Source: Lachnospiraceae bacterium
Lineage (GTDB): Bacteria; Bacillota; Clostridia; Lachnospirales; Lachnospiraceae
Length of the DNA stretch: 38,459 nt
Direction: 5' to 3'
Assembly: GCA_024680595.1 (NCBI GenBank)
Contig: JAILCB010000137.1
Location: forward strand, 1-38,459
The position numbers and the translations under genes are program-made. The notes below the pieces were generated by a model. It was given only the letters and a program-made list of their open reading frames with translations. It was not told the DNA's origin and made no database searches. Position 1 is the stretch's first letter, and each line of letters starts with the position of its first letter. Below are positions 1-7,645 of this stretch, piece after piece.

Positions 1-993
1 ACTACCAATCTCCATGAGTCGGTTATGAAGGTCAGAATGGTGCCCATTGAGAGCGCGGTTCAGAAGTTCCCTAGGATGATAAGGGATTTGGAAAAGAAAC
101 TGGGCAAAAAGATGAATCTGACCATTTCCGGTGAGGAAACCGAGCTGGATCGTACAGTGGTTGACCAGATTGGTGATCCTCTTATGCATCTATTGAGGAA
201 CAGCGCGGACCACGGACTGGAAATGCCGGATGTCCGAATTGCCAAGGGAAAGCCCGAGACCGGTTCTATTTTCCTCAATGCTTTCCAGGAGGGCAATAAT
301 GTTATCATCGAGGTTGGTGATGATGGTAATGGTATTGACGTGGAGGCCGTCCGGAATAAGATTATAGAGAGAGGCTTTATGCCTGAAGAGCAGGCTATGC
401 AGATGACCGATAAGGAGGTCATTAATGTCCTCTTTGATCCCGGCTTCTCTATGGCCAAGAAGGTTACTGATATCTCCGGCCGAGGCGTGGGACTGGATGT
501 GGTTAAGTCCAATATTGAGCAGCTGGGCGGAGATGTGGAGGTCAAAACCAAGCTGGGTGAGGGCAGTACCTTTATCGTCAGACTGCCTCTGACTCTGGCT
601 ATTATCCAGGCTCTCATGGTAATCGTCGGAGGAGAGAAATATGCGATTTCTCTGGGCAATATTCAGACCATTGAGGATATCCCCAGAAAGGATATCCAGT
701 TAGTGGAGAATAAAGAGGTTATCCAGCTCAGAGGCACGGTTATTCCTGTTATTAGACTGGCGGAGATCCTGGATGCTCCTTCTGTGGAGGAGACGAATAA
801 GAATCTGACGGTGGTAATCGTTCGGAAGGGAGACAGCCAGGCGGGTCTTGTGGTAGATGACCTTATCGGACAGCAGGAGGTCGTTATCAAGTCCCTTGGA
901 AAGTATATCGACACCAGCAGGATCATTAGTGGCGCAACTATTCTGGGAGACGGTGAAGTTGCCCTGATTCTGGATACTAATGCGATAATGTAA
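1..993 (+). CDS. cheA: Chemotaxis histidine kinase CheA (3' part, 5' end outside window)
   Basis: The open frame runs from base 1, so the gene starts upstream and only about 330 C-terminal residues are here. CheA is the cytoplasmic kinase that reads chemoreceptor arrays and phosphorylates CheY and CheB. What remains is the P4 catalytic domain and the P5 CheW-like domain. The P4 entry (ESVMKVRMVPI) marks the end of the dimerisation region. The N box HLLRNSADHGLE, the G1 box VGDDGNGID and the G2 box GRGVGLDVVK are intact, so the ATP site looks functional. The P5 domain (from about PLTLAIIQALMV) docks CheW and receptors. The His-containing P1 domain cannot be assessed. cheW follows after 14 bases, in operon with it. 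The identification is very secure. Confidence 0.96.
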   Translation, partial: TTNLHESVMKVRMVPIESAVQKFPRMIRDLEKKLGKKMNLTISGEETELDRTVVDQIGDPLMHLLRNSADHGLEMPDVRIAKGKPETGSIFLNAFQEGNNVIIEVGDDGNGIDVEAVRNKIIERGFMPEEQAMQMTDKEVINVLFDPGFSMAKKVTDISGRGVGLDVVKSNIEQLGGDVEVKTKLGEGSTFIVRLPLTLAIIQALMVIVGGEKYAISLGNIQTIEDIPRKDIQLVENKEVIQLRGTVIPVIRLAEILDAPSVEETNKNLTVVIVRKGDSQAGLVVDDLIGQQEVVIKSLGKYIDTSRIISGATILGDGEVALILDTNAIM

Positions 994-1007
994 GGGGGAG
1001 GACAGCC

Positions 1008-1463
1008 ATGGAAAAGGAACTTGCTGTTGTAAATGACGAGGAAAGACGATATATTATGGTAAAGCTGGGCGAAGAGCAGTATGGTATCGATATCCGGTAT
1101 ATTGATAATATTGTACGGCTTCAGAGCATTACGCGGGTACCGTCGGTACAGAGCTACTTCCCGGGCGTTATCAATCTCCGGGGCGAGGTTGTTCCCGTTA
1201 TGAGTTTGCGTATTCGCATGGGACTTCCCCAGGATGAAATGGGACATAAGACTAGGATTATAATTGTGAAGGTCACGGAAGGAAATATTGGGGTCCTGGT
1301 GGATGAGGTTATTAATGTGGTCACCGTTAGATCCGAGGATGTGGAAAAGGTTTCTCATGATGTGAAGAATGGTGTTCAGACATTTATTAGCGGGGTGGGA
1401 AAGGTGGAGAACGGACTAATTTCACTTCTGGATATATCTACTCTTATTGAAGAGGAAGCATAA
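1008..1463 (+). CDS. cheW: Chemotaxis coupling protein CheW
   Basis: CheW bridges chemoreceptors and CheA in the signalling array. The 151-residue product is a single CheW domain: the strand pattern YIMVKLGEEQYGIDIRYI, then VPSVQSYFPGVINLRGEVVPV, which is the family hallmark (P-G-V-I-N-L-R-G), and the closing ISLLDISTLI. A strong GGGGGAGG ribosome binding site sits just before the ATG. It has the normal length for CheW. It lies between cheA and cheC, and a 229-base gap follows, so cheA-cheW may end one transcript segment. Confidence 0.95.
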   Translation: MEKELAVVNDEERRYIMVKLGEEQYGIDIRYIDNIVRLQSITRVPSVQSYFPGVINLRGEVVPVMSLRIRMGLPQDEMGHKTRIIIVKVTEGNIGVLVDEVINVVTVRSEDVEKVSHDVKNGVQTFISGVGKVENGLISLLDISTLIEEEA

Positions 1464-1534
1464 GGGTTATTTGATAGCTGCCGGAATTCCGCCACATTAC
1501 AGGTATCCGCAGATATCATCTGTAAAGGCTGAGA

Positions 1535-1577
1535 ATCAGGGCTTCATCGGATTGTTGTGCTCCAGTGAAGCCCTGAT
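1535..1577 (+). other. Perfect 12-bp stem-loop in cheW-cheC gap
   Basis: Bases 1535-1546 (ATCAGGGCTTCA) and 1566-1577 (TGAAGCCCTGAT) are perfect reverse complements around a 19-base loop. No T-run follows, so a classical intrinsic terminator is not supported. It could stabilise or process the mRNA between cheW and cheC. The rest of the 229-base gap shows no convincing gene. Confidence 0.6.
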
Positions 1578-1692
1578 AGATGCTATTATCGGATCAGGAC
1601 ATATTTATTTTTCTAAGTGGACTTAGCCGTCTGAGTAGAGATTTCCTTACTCTGCTAAAACATTTGTTCATGAATCACAATAGGAGGAGCGC

Positions 1693-2319
1693 ATGAACGA
1701 TTTCAATTTAGAAAATGTTAACAGTATGTATATTGACGTGTTGCGGGAAATAGGAAATATTGGTGCGGGAAATGCAGCCACTTCTCTTGCAACTATGTTA
1801 AACACAAAAGTTGATATGATGGTTCCTCGAGTTGAGTTATTGGGTTTTAATGAGATTGACGAGGTCATGGGCGGGGCGGAACAGGTCATGGCCGGGATTT
1901 ATCTCCTTGTGAGGGGAGATATCACCGGAAGTATTATGTTTCTTTTGGAGCAGGAGTCTGCCCAGGCACTGGTGAAAAAGCTCATGGGTAATTATGGACA
2001 GGAGTCCACCGGCGAAATGAATGAGATGGAGAGGTCTACCTTGAAGGAGATCGGTAATATTATTACCGCATCCTATCTCAATTCCCTGTCTGCTATGACT
2101 AATATGAAGATTATTGCATCTATACCGGACTTGACCATTGATATGGCGGGGGCTATTCTCAGTGTTCCGGCCATCGAGTTTGGTATGTTGGGAGATAAGT
2201 TATTGATGATACAGACAACCTTTACGGATGAAAAAGAATTGCATGGATATTTCCTACTTGTACCGGATCTCCCCTCCTATGAAAAGCTGCTTCGTGCTCT
2301 TGGCGTAATTACGGATTAA
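1693..2319 (+). CDS. cheC: CheY-P phosphatase CheC
   Basis: CheC removes phosphate from CheY-P and works with CheD in adaptation. The 208-residue product carries both copies of the CheC/FliY/CheX active-site signature (D/S-x3-E-x2-N-x22-P): D15, E19, N22, P45 in the first and S115, E119, N122, P145 in the second. Both half-sites therefore look catalytically competent. A TAGGAGGAG ribosome binding site precedes the ATG. cheD comes 67 bases later, the usual partner order. Its length fits the CheC class rather than the longer FliY. Confidence 0.95.
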   Translation: MNDFNLENVNSMYIDVLREIGNIGAGNAATSLATMLNTKVDMMVPRVELLGFNEIDEVMGGAEQVMAGIYLLVRGDITGSIMFLLEQESAQALVKKLMGNYGQESTGEMNEMERSTLKEIGNIITASYLNSLSAMTNMKIIASIPDLTIDMAGAILSVPAIEFGMLGDKLLMIQTTFTDEKELHGYFLLVPDLPSYEKLLRALGVITD

Positions 2320-2386
2320 AAGGATTAGAAAGAGACATCCGCCACAGAGCTTTGTAGCGGATATCTGTCTGTTTTGGAGTAATCTT

Positions 2387-2872
2387 ATGGCTGTATTGAT
2401 AAAAGTTGGAATGGCTGATTTAAAACTTTGTCCCAAGGGTCAGGGAATAACCACTCTGGGATTGGGTTCCTGTGTGGGAGTAGCCTTAAGGGATACTTTG
2501 ACAAAGGACGGGGGTCTGGCCCATATTATGCTGCCGGACAGTAAGGCAATCAGCAGTAATCAGAATATCATGAAGTTTGCGGATACAGGGGTAAAGGAAT
2601 TGGTCCGTCTCATGGAGGCAAAGGGTGCTAAAAGAACCAGGATGACGGCTAAGATTGCCGGTGGTGCCATGATGTTCGCTTTCCAGAACAATTCCTCACT
2701 TATGAATGTAGGTACCAGAAATGTGGAGGCCGTAAAGAAGATTCTGAAGGAAATGAAAATTCCGATTTTGGCTGAGGATACAGGGAAAAACTTTGGCCGT
2801 ACAGTAGAATTTTTCCCGGAATCCGGTGAATACATTATTAAATCCGTGGGTAAACCTATTAGGTCGATATAA
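2387..2872 (+). CDS. cheD: Chemoreceptor glutamine deamidase CheD
   Basis: CheD deamidates glutamines in chemoreceptors and is regulated by binding CheC. The 161-residue product has the catalytic Cys in GLGSCVGV (C29), the catalytic His in GGLAHIMLP (H46) and a Thr at T23, matching the spacing of the characterised Thermotoga enzyme (known from the family). Adjacency to cheC supports the CheC-CheD feedback module found in Firmicutes and Thermotogae. A GGAG lies upstream of the ATG. Confidence 0.95.
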   Translation: MAVLIKVGMADLKLCPKGQGITTLGLGSCVGVALRDTLTKDGGLAHIMLPDSKAISSNQNIMKFADTGVKELVRLMEAKGAKRTRMTAKIAGGAMMFAFQNNSSLMNVGTRNVEAVKKILKEMKIPILAEDTGKNFGRTVEFFPESGEYIIKSVGKPIRSI

Positions 2873-2885
2873 GAGGCAGTTTATT

Positions 2886-3278
2886 ATGGGAGACGGACAG
2901 GATGAGAACAGCACACCGGTAGAAGGTGTTTCCGGAGAGGGTGAGATTGCAGAAATCACTGCTGTGAAGGAGAAGGAGCAGGAACCCGAGGAAGTACATT
3001 TGAAGACTAGGACCATACCCGCAGTTATTATGCTTATGGGGGGACTGGCCACTGCAATAATGTGTTTCATATGGAATTATCCGCCGGAAAGATCTTTGAT
3101 TACCCTGCTTTGTTCCCTTATTCTTTTTCTGATTATTGGCGGTATTGCCAAAGCCCTTTTAGATAAAATCGTTATTAAGGTGGAGAAGCCGGAGAGCAGG
3201 GACGCGGTAATTGAACGAACTTCAGCCGGAGACGAAGGAGAGGTCGGACAGGATGGAACTGAGTCTGTCAAATCCTGA
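2886..3278 (+). CDS. Small two-TM membrane protein of flagellar operon
   Basis: I do not recognise a named family. The 130-residue product has an acidic N-terminal stretch of about 45 residues, two hydrophobic helices (starting near TIPAVIMLMGGL and SLITLLCSLILF) and an acidic C-terminal tail. It is likely a membrane protein with both tails on the same side. An open frame extends upstream to 2826 inside cheD. The ATG at 2886 is preferred because it follows GAGGC and clears the cheD stop by 13 bases. Its place between cheD and the sigma factor gene suggests a role linked to motility, but this is context only. Confidence 0.75.
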   Translation: MGDGQDENSTPVEGVSGEGEIAEITAVKEKEQEPEEVHLKTRTIPAVIMLMGGLATAIMCFIWNYPPERSLITLLCSLILFLIIGGIAKALLDKIVIKVEKPESRDAVIERTSAGDEGEVGQDGTESVKS

Positions 3279-3350
3279 TTATTGTGATGAATCCTTTTGC
3301 CGGTAATGACGGAGGATGATTCTCGCAAGCTGAAGTGAGTAAACGCATGG

Positions 3351-4136
3351 ATGTGGGTACTGCTTATGGATGAAACGACGAGAAAAAAACTCTGGGATGA
3401 GTATATAAAGACAAGGTCTCCTCAGGCGCGGGAAAAGATTATCCTCGAATATGCGCCTTTAGTTAAGATTGTCGCCGGTAGGCTAAGCATGTACCTGGGA
3501 TACAACGTAGAATACGATGATCTGGTGGGTTACGGTGTGTTTGGGCTTATCGATGCCATAGATAAGTTTGATTTGACAAAGGATGTTAAGTTTGAGACCT
3601 ATGCTTCTCTGAGAATTAGGGGGGCTATTCTGGATCAGATCCGGAAAATGGATTGGATACCCCGTACTATTCGTCAGAGGCAAAAGAAAATTGACCTTGC
3701 TGTCAAGGAAGTGGAGGCGGAATCCGGAAAAACCGCTACAGATGTGGAGATTGCCAATAAGCTGGGGATTTCCGAGGATGAATATCTGGAGTGGCAGTCC
3801 CAAATGGCTGTCACCAATGTCATTTCTTTGAATGAATTTGCGGAACAGGGAACAGAGCTTCCTATTAAAGAGAGCTCCCAAGTGAAAATTTCCGGTCCCG
3901 AGGAGGTGATGGAAAGGGAGGAGCTAAAAAAGATGTTGGCTAAATCCCTGGAAATCCTTACGGATAAGGAAAGGAAGGTTATAGTCCTCTATTATTACGA
4001 GGAATTGACTTTGAAGGAGATCAGTGTGATTTTGGGTGTTTCGGAGTCCCGAATTTCCCAGCTTCATGTCAGGGCTCTTCAAAAGATGCGGGGCAAGCTT
4101 GGCCGTTATCTGGGAATTGTGACCGGACGAATGTAG
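3351..4136 (+). CDS. fliA: Flagellar RNA polymerase sigma factor FliA/WhiG type
   Basis: This sigma-28-type factor directs RNA polymerase to late flagellar and chemotaxis promoters. The product has region 2 (YDDLVGYGVFGLIDAIDKFD, then FETYASLRIRGAILDQIRK), the region 3 segment DWIPRTIRQ typical of FliA, and a region 4 helix-turn-helix ending in LTLKEISVILGVSESRISQL. Its length (about 256-261 residues) is normal. The start is uncertain: ATG 3351 gives MWVLLMDETT, while ATG 3366 gives MDETT, which matches the usual family N-terminus better; both have weak ribosome binding sites. It sits at the end of the chemotaxis block, as in other clostridia. An anti-sigma FlgM gene is not seen here. Confidence 0.93.
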   Translation: MWVLLMDETTRKKLWDEYIKTRSPQAREKIILEYAPLVKIVAGRLSMYLGYNVEYDDLVGYGVFGLIDAIDKFDLTKDVKFETYASLRIRGAILDQIRKMDWIPRTIRQRQKKIDLAVKEVEAESGKTATDVEIANKLGISEDEYLEWQSQMAVTNVISLNEFAEQGTELPIKESSQVKISGPEEVMEREELKKMLAKSLEILTDKERKVIVLYYYEELTLKEISVILGVSESRISQLHVRALQKMRGKLGRYLGIVTGRM

Positions 4137-4227
4137 CCGATGGAGGCTGTCCAAAGTGCCGGCTAGGCCGGAGATTTTGATTTTTGGGCGGTAAAGACAC
4201 TAGCACATTATTCTAAGGGAGATTCGT

Positions 4228-4536
4228 ATGGCAATTAATCCGATTTTGTTTAATGGAACCATTAATATGACACAGGATCTTTCCGCATTAAAGGCCCATA
4301 ATGATAATCAAAGTACTGTGATGCATTCTCATCTGCAGACCAAGGTGGATCAGAAGGTTGAGGAGCATTTGACAAAGGTGCGTGATAGTGACAATGTGGA
4401 ATATCATGAGAAGGGCTTTGATGCATCAGAAAAAGGGGATAATGAGTATCAGGGAGATGGCGGGAAAAGGCGCAGGAAGCAGGAGCGCGACCGCGTAGTT
4501 GTAAAGAATAAAGGTGGGTTTGATATATCGGTATGA
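4228..4536 (+). CDS. Small charged protein of unknown function, flagellar operon
   Basis: No family is recognised. The 102-residue product is hydrophilic and lacks membrane segments or a signal peptide. It opens with MAINPILFNGTI, has a helical middle rich in Gln, Lys and Glu, and ends in a basic patch (GGKRRRKQERDR) followed by a short hydrophobic tail. AAGGGAG stands before the ATG. Its stop overlaps the next start (ATGA), so it is translationally coupled to the membrane protein downstream. The coupling and synteny argue that it is a real gene. Confidence 0.75.
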   Translation: MAINPILFNGTINMTQDLSALKAHNDNQSTVMHSHLQTKVDQKVEEHLTKVRDSDNVEYHEKGFDASEKGDNEYQGDGGKRRRKQERDRVVVKNKGGFDISV

Positions 4537-5357
4537 CAGTGATTGAGATTGTGCTCCTTGTAGCAGGAGCACTCATTTTTATAATGAGCTTTGTTATTCC
4601 CGAGCGCAAGGGATCCGCCCAGCAGGGTCAGGATAGGCTCATCGGTATGAAGGTGGATAGGATCCTGGAGGAAAAGGCAGAGGAGATTAAGAACAGGGTT
4701 AAGGCTGTGGACAGCGAGATCCGCGAAGAGGGTGAGCTCCAGGCCAAGCGCGAACTGGAACGGATTACCAATGAGAAGGTGATGGCTATTGATGATTATT
4801 CCCGGGTAGTATTGGAGGATATTGAGAAGAGCCATAAAGAGGTTATGTTCCTTTATGACATGCTGGAGAATAAGTCTACGGATTTGAAGAACACTATCCG
4901 AAAGGCTGATGTGGTGAAAAAGGACATACATGCAGAGGAAGGCTATGCCGCAGGCGGACCTATCTCCGGTATGGATAGGCTGCTTAGGAAATCTGCGGCA
5001 GAGGCTGCAAAAAATACCGAGCCGGAAAAGGCCAAGATTATCACGGAGGTGCATACGCCAGAGGATGTGAAGGAGGCTGTGTCCCGGCTGAATTCGGTTT
5101 CAGAGGCGGAGGTAGCGGCTTCTCACTTAAATATGCCAATCGAGCCGGAGCCTGTTCCCGTTCCGGCGGTGAATCTTGAGAAAGATGAGGATAATGCTAT
5201 TCCTACGGAAGGGAATAACCGCAATGACAGGGTTCTTGAACTCCACTCTCTGGGCAAGTCTAATGTGGACATAGCAAAAGAGATGAATATGGGAGTAGGA
5301 GAGGTGAATCTCATTATTGATCTTTTCGAGGCCGTAGGCGGGGGTGGCGTGAAATGA
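4533..5357 (+). CDS. Membrane-anchored coiled-coil protein (DUF6115-like)
   Basis: One N-terminal membrane helix (residues 2-21) is followed by a long, highly charged helical region likely to form coiled coil (about 30-130), a Pro/Glu-rich linker, and a C-terminal helix-turn-helix-like segment (LELHSLGKSNVDIAKEMNMG). This layout fits the poorly characterised DUF6115 proteins found next to flagellar genes in Firmicutes; the family name is from memory and not certain. It starts by ATGA overlap with the gene before it and ends by ATGA overlap with the gene after it, so the three are one coupled unit. The function is unknown; an anchored regulator or scaffold is possible. Confidence 0.75.
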   Translation: MTVIEIVLLVAGALIFIMSFVIPERKGSAQQGQDRLIGMKVDRILEEKAEEIKNRVKAVDSEIREEGELQAKRELERITNEKVMAIDDYSRVVLEDIEKSHKEVMFLYDMLENKSTDLKNTIRKADVVKKDIHAEEGYAAGGPISGMDRLLRKSAAEAAKNTEPEKAKIITEVHTPEDVKEAVSRLNSVSEAEVAASHLNMPIEPEPVPVPAVNLEKDEDNAIPTEGNNRNDRVLELHSLGKSNVDIAKEMNMGVGEVNLIIDLFEAVGGGGVK

Positions 5358-6493
5358 ATCTCAGACATTATTTAAGAGGCCTGGGAATCGGTATGATTGT
5401 CACCGCTGTCATTCTTTCTATATCTTTTTCCGGCAAGAGCCAGGCTTTGACGGATGATGAGATCCGTGAGCGGGCCATGGAGCTGGGCATGGTAGAGAAG
5501 AATGAGGTGCTCCTATCGGAGGCTGAAAAATTGGCAGAGGATGCCGCGACCAATGCAAGATCCACAAGAACGGATAGCGCTAATGCCGTGAAGGATTCCA
5601 CTGAGGGATCTGACGCAAAGCCTACAGAGGAAGGCGCAGCAGGCAGTGGGGTCAATTATGGAGCGGATGAGGAATTGATGACGGAGCCCTCTCAGGGAGA
5701 TATGGAGGGTAGTGGGGAAGGGACCGGGTCCCAGAATTCTGATACTAGCGGAGACACTGGTGCATCGGATTCCTCCAAGGGCTCGGATGAGGCATCTTCT
5801 TCTAAGAGTAAAGTTGATGCTGAAAGCTCTGACTCTAAGGGGGATTCTGATAAGTCCAAGGCGGAGGCGGACAAGGCTTCCTCCGATGAAACGGAGGAAA
5901 CCGGGACTCCTGATATCTTAACAGTTACAGATGACAGTAAATCAGGAAAAGCAAGCTCTGCTACAGATGACAGTAAGTCCGGAAAAGCAGGCTCCACTAC
6001 AGATGACAGTAAGACCGGAAAAGCAGGCTCCACTGCAGATGACAGTAAGACCGGAAAAGCGGGTTCCACTACAGATGATAGTAAGTCCGGAAAGATCGGC
6101 ACCGCTTCAAATGACAGTGATACAGGAAAATCATCAGGAAGCGGCAGTTCAGGCTCTTCTGCCTCATCGACAGACTCATCTAGTTCAAGTGGCAGTAGCA
6201 AGACCGGCAATTCGGATAGCTCTGATTCAGAGGATGCAGTTTCTACTGCAGGTTCCTCCACTTCTTCCGGTTCCTCCGGGGCTAGAAAGGCGGGAACAAT
6301 TACTATCCGGTCCGGGGCTGATTCCCTTACGGTAGCCAATGATTTAGAGAGTAAGGGCGTCATTGATAGTGCCGCAGCCTTTGATAGCTTTCTCTGTTCT
6401 AAGGGATATGACAGACGGCTCACAACAGGCACCTTTAGTATACCGGCAGGGGCTACCGACGAGGAAATAGCAAGAATTATTATGGGATATTAA
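5354..6493 (+). CDS. Membrane-anchored Ser-rich repeat protein with MltG/YceG-like C-terminal domain
   Basis: The 379-residue product has an N-terminal hydrophobic segment (residues 9-27, signal anchor or signal peptide), a long low-complexity Ser/Asp/Gly/Lys linker (about 60-310), and a C-terminal domain of about 67 residues. That domain (RSGADSLTVANDLESKGVID, then TGTFSIPAGATDEEIARIIMG) resembles the LysM-like N-terminal subdomain of the endolytic transglycosylase MltG. The MltG catalytic domain is absent, so a cell-wall-contacting role is more likely than catalysis. Six in-frame 12-residue repeats occupy residues 192-263. ATGA overlap couples it to the previous gene. It is the last gene before a terminator. 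Confidence 0.8.
   Translation: MNLRHYLRGLGIGMIVTAVILSISFSGKSQALTDDEIRERAMELGMVEKNEVLLSEAEKLAEDAATNARSTRTDSANAVKDSTEGSDAKPTEEGAAGSGVNYGADEELMTEPSQGDMEGSGEGTGSQNSDTSGDTGASDSSKGSDEASSSKSKVDAESSDSKGDSDKSKAEADKASSDETEETGTPDILTVTDDSKSGKASSATDDSKSGKAGSTTDDSKTGKAGSTADDSKTGKAGSTTDDSKSGKIGTASNDSDTGKSSGSGSSGSSASSTDSSSSSGSSKTGNSDSSDSEDAVSTAGSSTSSGSSGARKAGTITIRSGADSLTVANDLESKGVIDSAAAFDSFLCSKGYDRRLTTGTFSIPAGATDEEIARIIMGY
5927..6142 (+). repeat. Six tandem 36-bp coding repeats (12-residue units)
   Basis: Six head-to-tail 36-bp units at 5927, 5963, 5999, 6035, 6071 and 6107 encode variants of TDDSKSGKAGST. Units 2 to 4 are the most alike, and the outer units have diverged (the last reads SNDSDTGKSSGS). They lie in the extracellular linker of the MltG-like protein and preserve the frame. 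Such arrays commonly change copy number by slippage or recombination. Confidence 0.92.
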
Positions 6494-6519
6494 ATATTTC
6501 ATGTGAATGTTTGGAGAGA

Positions 6520-6556
6520 CAGCAGAGGGCAGATTGTTTTCCTTCTGCTGTTTTTC
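6520..6556 (+). terminator. Intrinsic terminator of the flagellar/chemotaxis operon
   Basis: CAGCAGAGG at 6520-6528 pairs with CCTTCTGCTG at 6541-6550 with one bulged T, and a run of five T follows at 6551-6555. It lies 27 bases after the stop of the last flagellar-cluster gene. Confidence 0.85.
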
Positions 6557-6559
6557 TAT

Positions 6560-6648
6560 CGCAGAGCCGCGGAAGATGATATTTGTCGGCTAAAGCCGAC
6601 CGGCCGCCCGTGGACGAGAGGGTGCGATTTGCATCTTCCCTCTCGATT
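6560..6648 (+). repeat. Dispersed structured repeat, family 1, copy A
   Basis: This 89-base unit matches the tandem pair at 34113-34288 over its whole length with scattered changes. It starts CGCAGAGCCGC and ends CCCTCTCGATT. Two hairpins are visible: GTCGGC/GCCGAC (6585-6590 and 6595-6600) around a TAAA loop, and CGAGAGGG/CCCTCTCG (6615-6622 and 6638-6645) around a conserved 15-base loop. No coding role is apparent. Confidence 0.85.
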
Positions 6649-6660
6649 GTAATCCCTGAG

Positions 6661-6738
6661 CCTGACCGGGTTGGATAGTTAACTGATGCCGGCCCGAATG
6701 CCGCTCCGGGTCTCGGGGGCCTGGTCGGGTATTTTTTG
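6661..6738 (+). repeat. Dispersed structured repeat, family 2, copy A, ending in a terminator-like hairpin
   Basis: CCTGACC (6661-6667) can pair with GGTCGGG (6723-6729), with one G-T wobble, and a T-rich run (TATTTTTTG) follows. Inside lies CCCGAAT...CCGGG.CTCGGG, which recurs at 12906 and, less exactly, at 30620; CCCGA 6693-6697 can pair with TCGGG 6713-6717. The element sits between the flagellar terminator and nth, so it could act as an attenuator-like leader for nth, or it may be only an intergenic repeat. Confidence 0.6.
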
Positions 6739-6764
6739 ACCACAGGAAATGGAGGATAGGAGCT

Positions 6765-7394
6765 ATGACAAAGCATGTGAAGGAGGTCATTGAACTCTTA
6801 AATCAGGAATACGGACTTTTTCAGGAGGCCACTCTGGACTATAAAGAGCCTCACGAGCTTTTGATTGCCACCATGCTCTCCGCCCAGTGCACGGATGAAA
6901 GGGTCAATATGGTGACTAAGGATCTCTTTCAGAAATATAGAAGTGTCCGGGATTTCGCAGAGGCTGATCTAGCCGAGCTGGAGGAGGCCATCCACTCCGT
7001 GGGCTTTTACCATGCCAAGGCCGTCCATATTATTGAATGCTGCAGGCGGCTGCATGAGGTCTATGGTGATACCGTCCCCTCTTCCATAGAGGATTTGACC
7101 ACTCTTTCCGGAGTGGGCAGAAAGACGGCCAATGTGGTAAGAACTCATGTATTTCATGAGCCCTCTGTTGTAGTGGATACCCATGTGAAGAGGATTAGTA
7201 ACCGGCTGGGGCTTACAAAAGAGACAGACCCTGTAAAGATAGAATTTGATCTCATGAAAAAGCTGCCCCGGGACCAGTGGTCTGCCATAAATCTGCAGTT
7301 AATTACCCTGGGAAGGACAATCTGCAAGTCCCGGGGTCCCAAATGCACGGAATGCTTTATGAAAAAGGTCTGCCCCACCGGCAAAAAGGTGTGA
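6765..7394 (+). CDS. nth: Endonuclease III (base-excision repair glycosylase/lyase)
   Basis: The enzyme removes oxidised pyrimidines from DNA and nicks the abasic site. The 209-residue product has the helix-hairpin-helix LSGVGRKTANVV with the catalytic lysine K120, the catalytic aspartate D138 in VVVDTH, and the iron-sulfur ligands C187, C194, C197 and C203 (spacing C-x6-C-x2-C-x5-C). These positions are the same as in the E. coli enzyme. GGAGGATAGGAG precedes the ATG. It appears to be monocistronic, with structured repeats on both sides. Confidence 0.97.
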   Translation: MTKHVKEVIELLNQEYGLFQEATLDYKEPHELLIATMLSAQCTDERVNMVTKDLFQKYRSVRDFAEADLAELEEAIHSVGFYHAKAVHIIECCRRLHEVYGDTVPSSIEDLTTLSGVGRKTANVVRTHVFHEPSVVVDTHVKRISNRLGLTKETDPVKIEFDLMKKLPRDQWSAINLQLITLGRTICKSRGPKCTECFMKKVCPTGKKV

Positions 7395-7540
7395 GCAGAC
7401 CCTGTTTTTCAAATTGGGGTTTATGACAAATTCGTCTCAGTAGGGGCTAATTTTTTTCTGAGATAGAGGCTTCACGAAGACAGCAGATGGGATGGACAAA
7501 CCTACGTTTTGCGCCTGTTGCGGCGGAGCGAAAAAAGGCA

Positions 7541-7600
7541 GGGATTCGGTTTGGAAGATGTCGGCTGACGCTGACCCGAATCCCTGTGCTAAGTTTCGCG
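7541..7600 (+). repeat. Dispersed structured repeat, family 2, copy B
   Basis: GGGATTCGG (7541-7549) pairs perfectly with CCGAATCCC (7576-7584). Between them is a 10-base stretch TTTGGAAGAT and then an inner stem GTCGGC/GCTGAC (7560-7565 and 7570-7575) closed by a TGAC loop. The 44-base core matches 30586-30629 at 41 positions. It lies in the 251-base gap between the convergent genes nth and the DUF4190-like gene; no gene is seen in that gap. Confidence 0.85.
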
Positions 7601-7645
7601 AGTGAGAAATGATTATTTGAGTCCTGCAGAATGATTCTGCCCACA

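Noticed and set aside
5927-6142. CRISPR-like array (36-bp period)
   Set aside because: The repeats are contiguous without spacers, keep one reading frame and encode a Ser-rich linker.
5692-6432. Minus-strand open frame of 246 codons opposite the Ser-rich gene
   Set aside because: It arises from the biased codon content of the repeat gene, has no ribosome binding site, and encodes a low-complexity Glu/Ser/Pro-rich protein.
7395-7440. Intrinsic terminator of nth
   Set aside because: The candidate pairing of ACCC with GGGGT is short, and the T-run lies inside the loop rather than after the stem.
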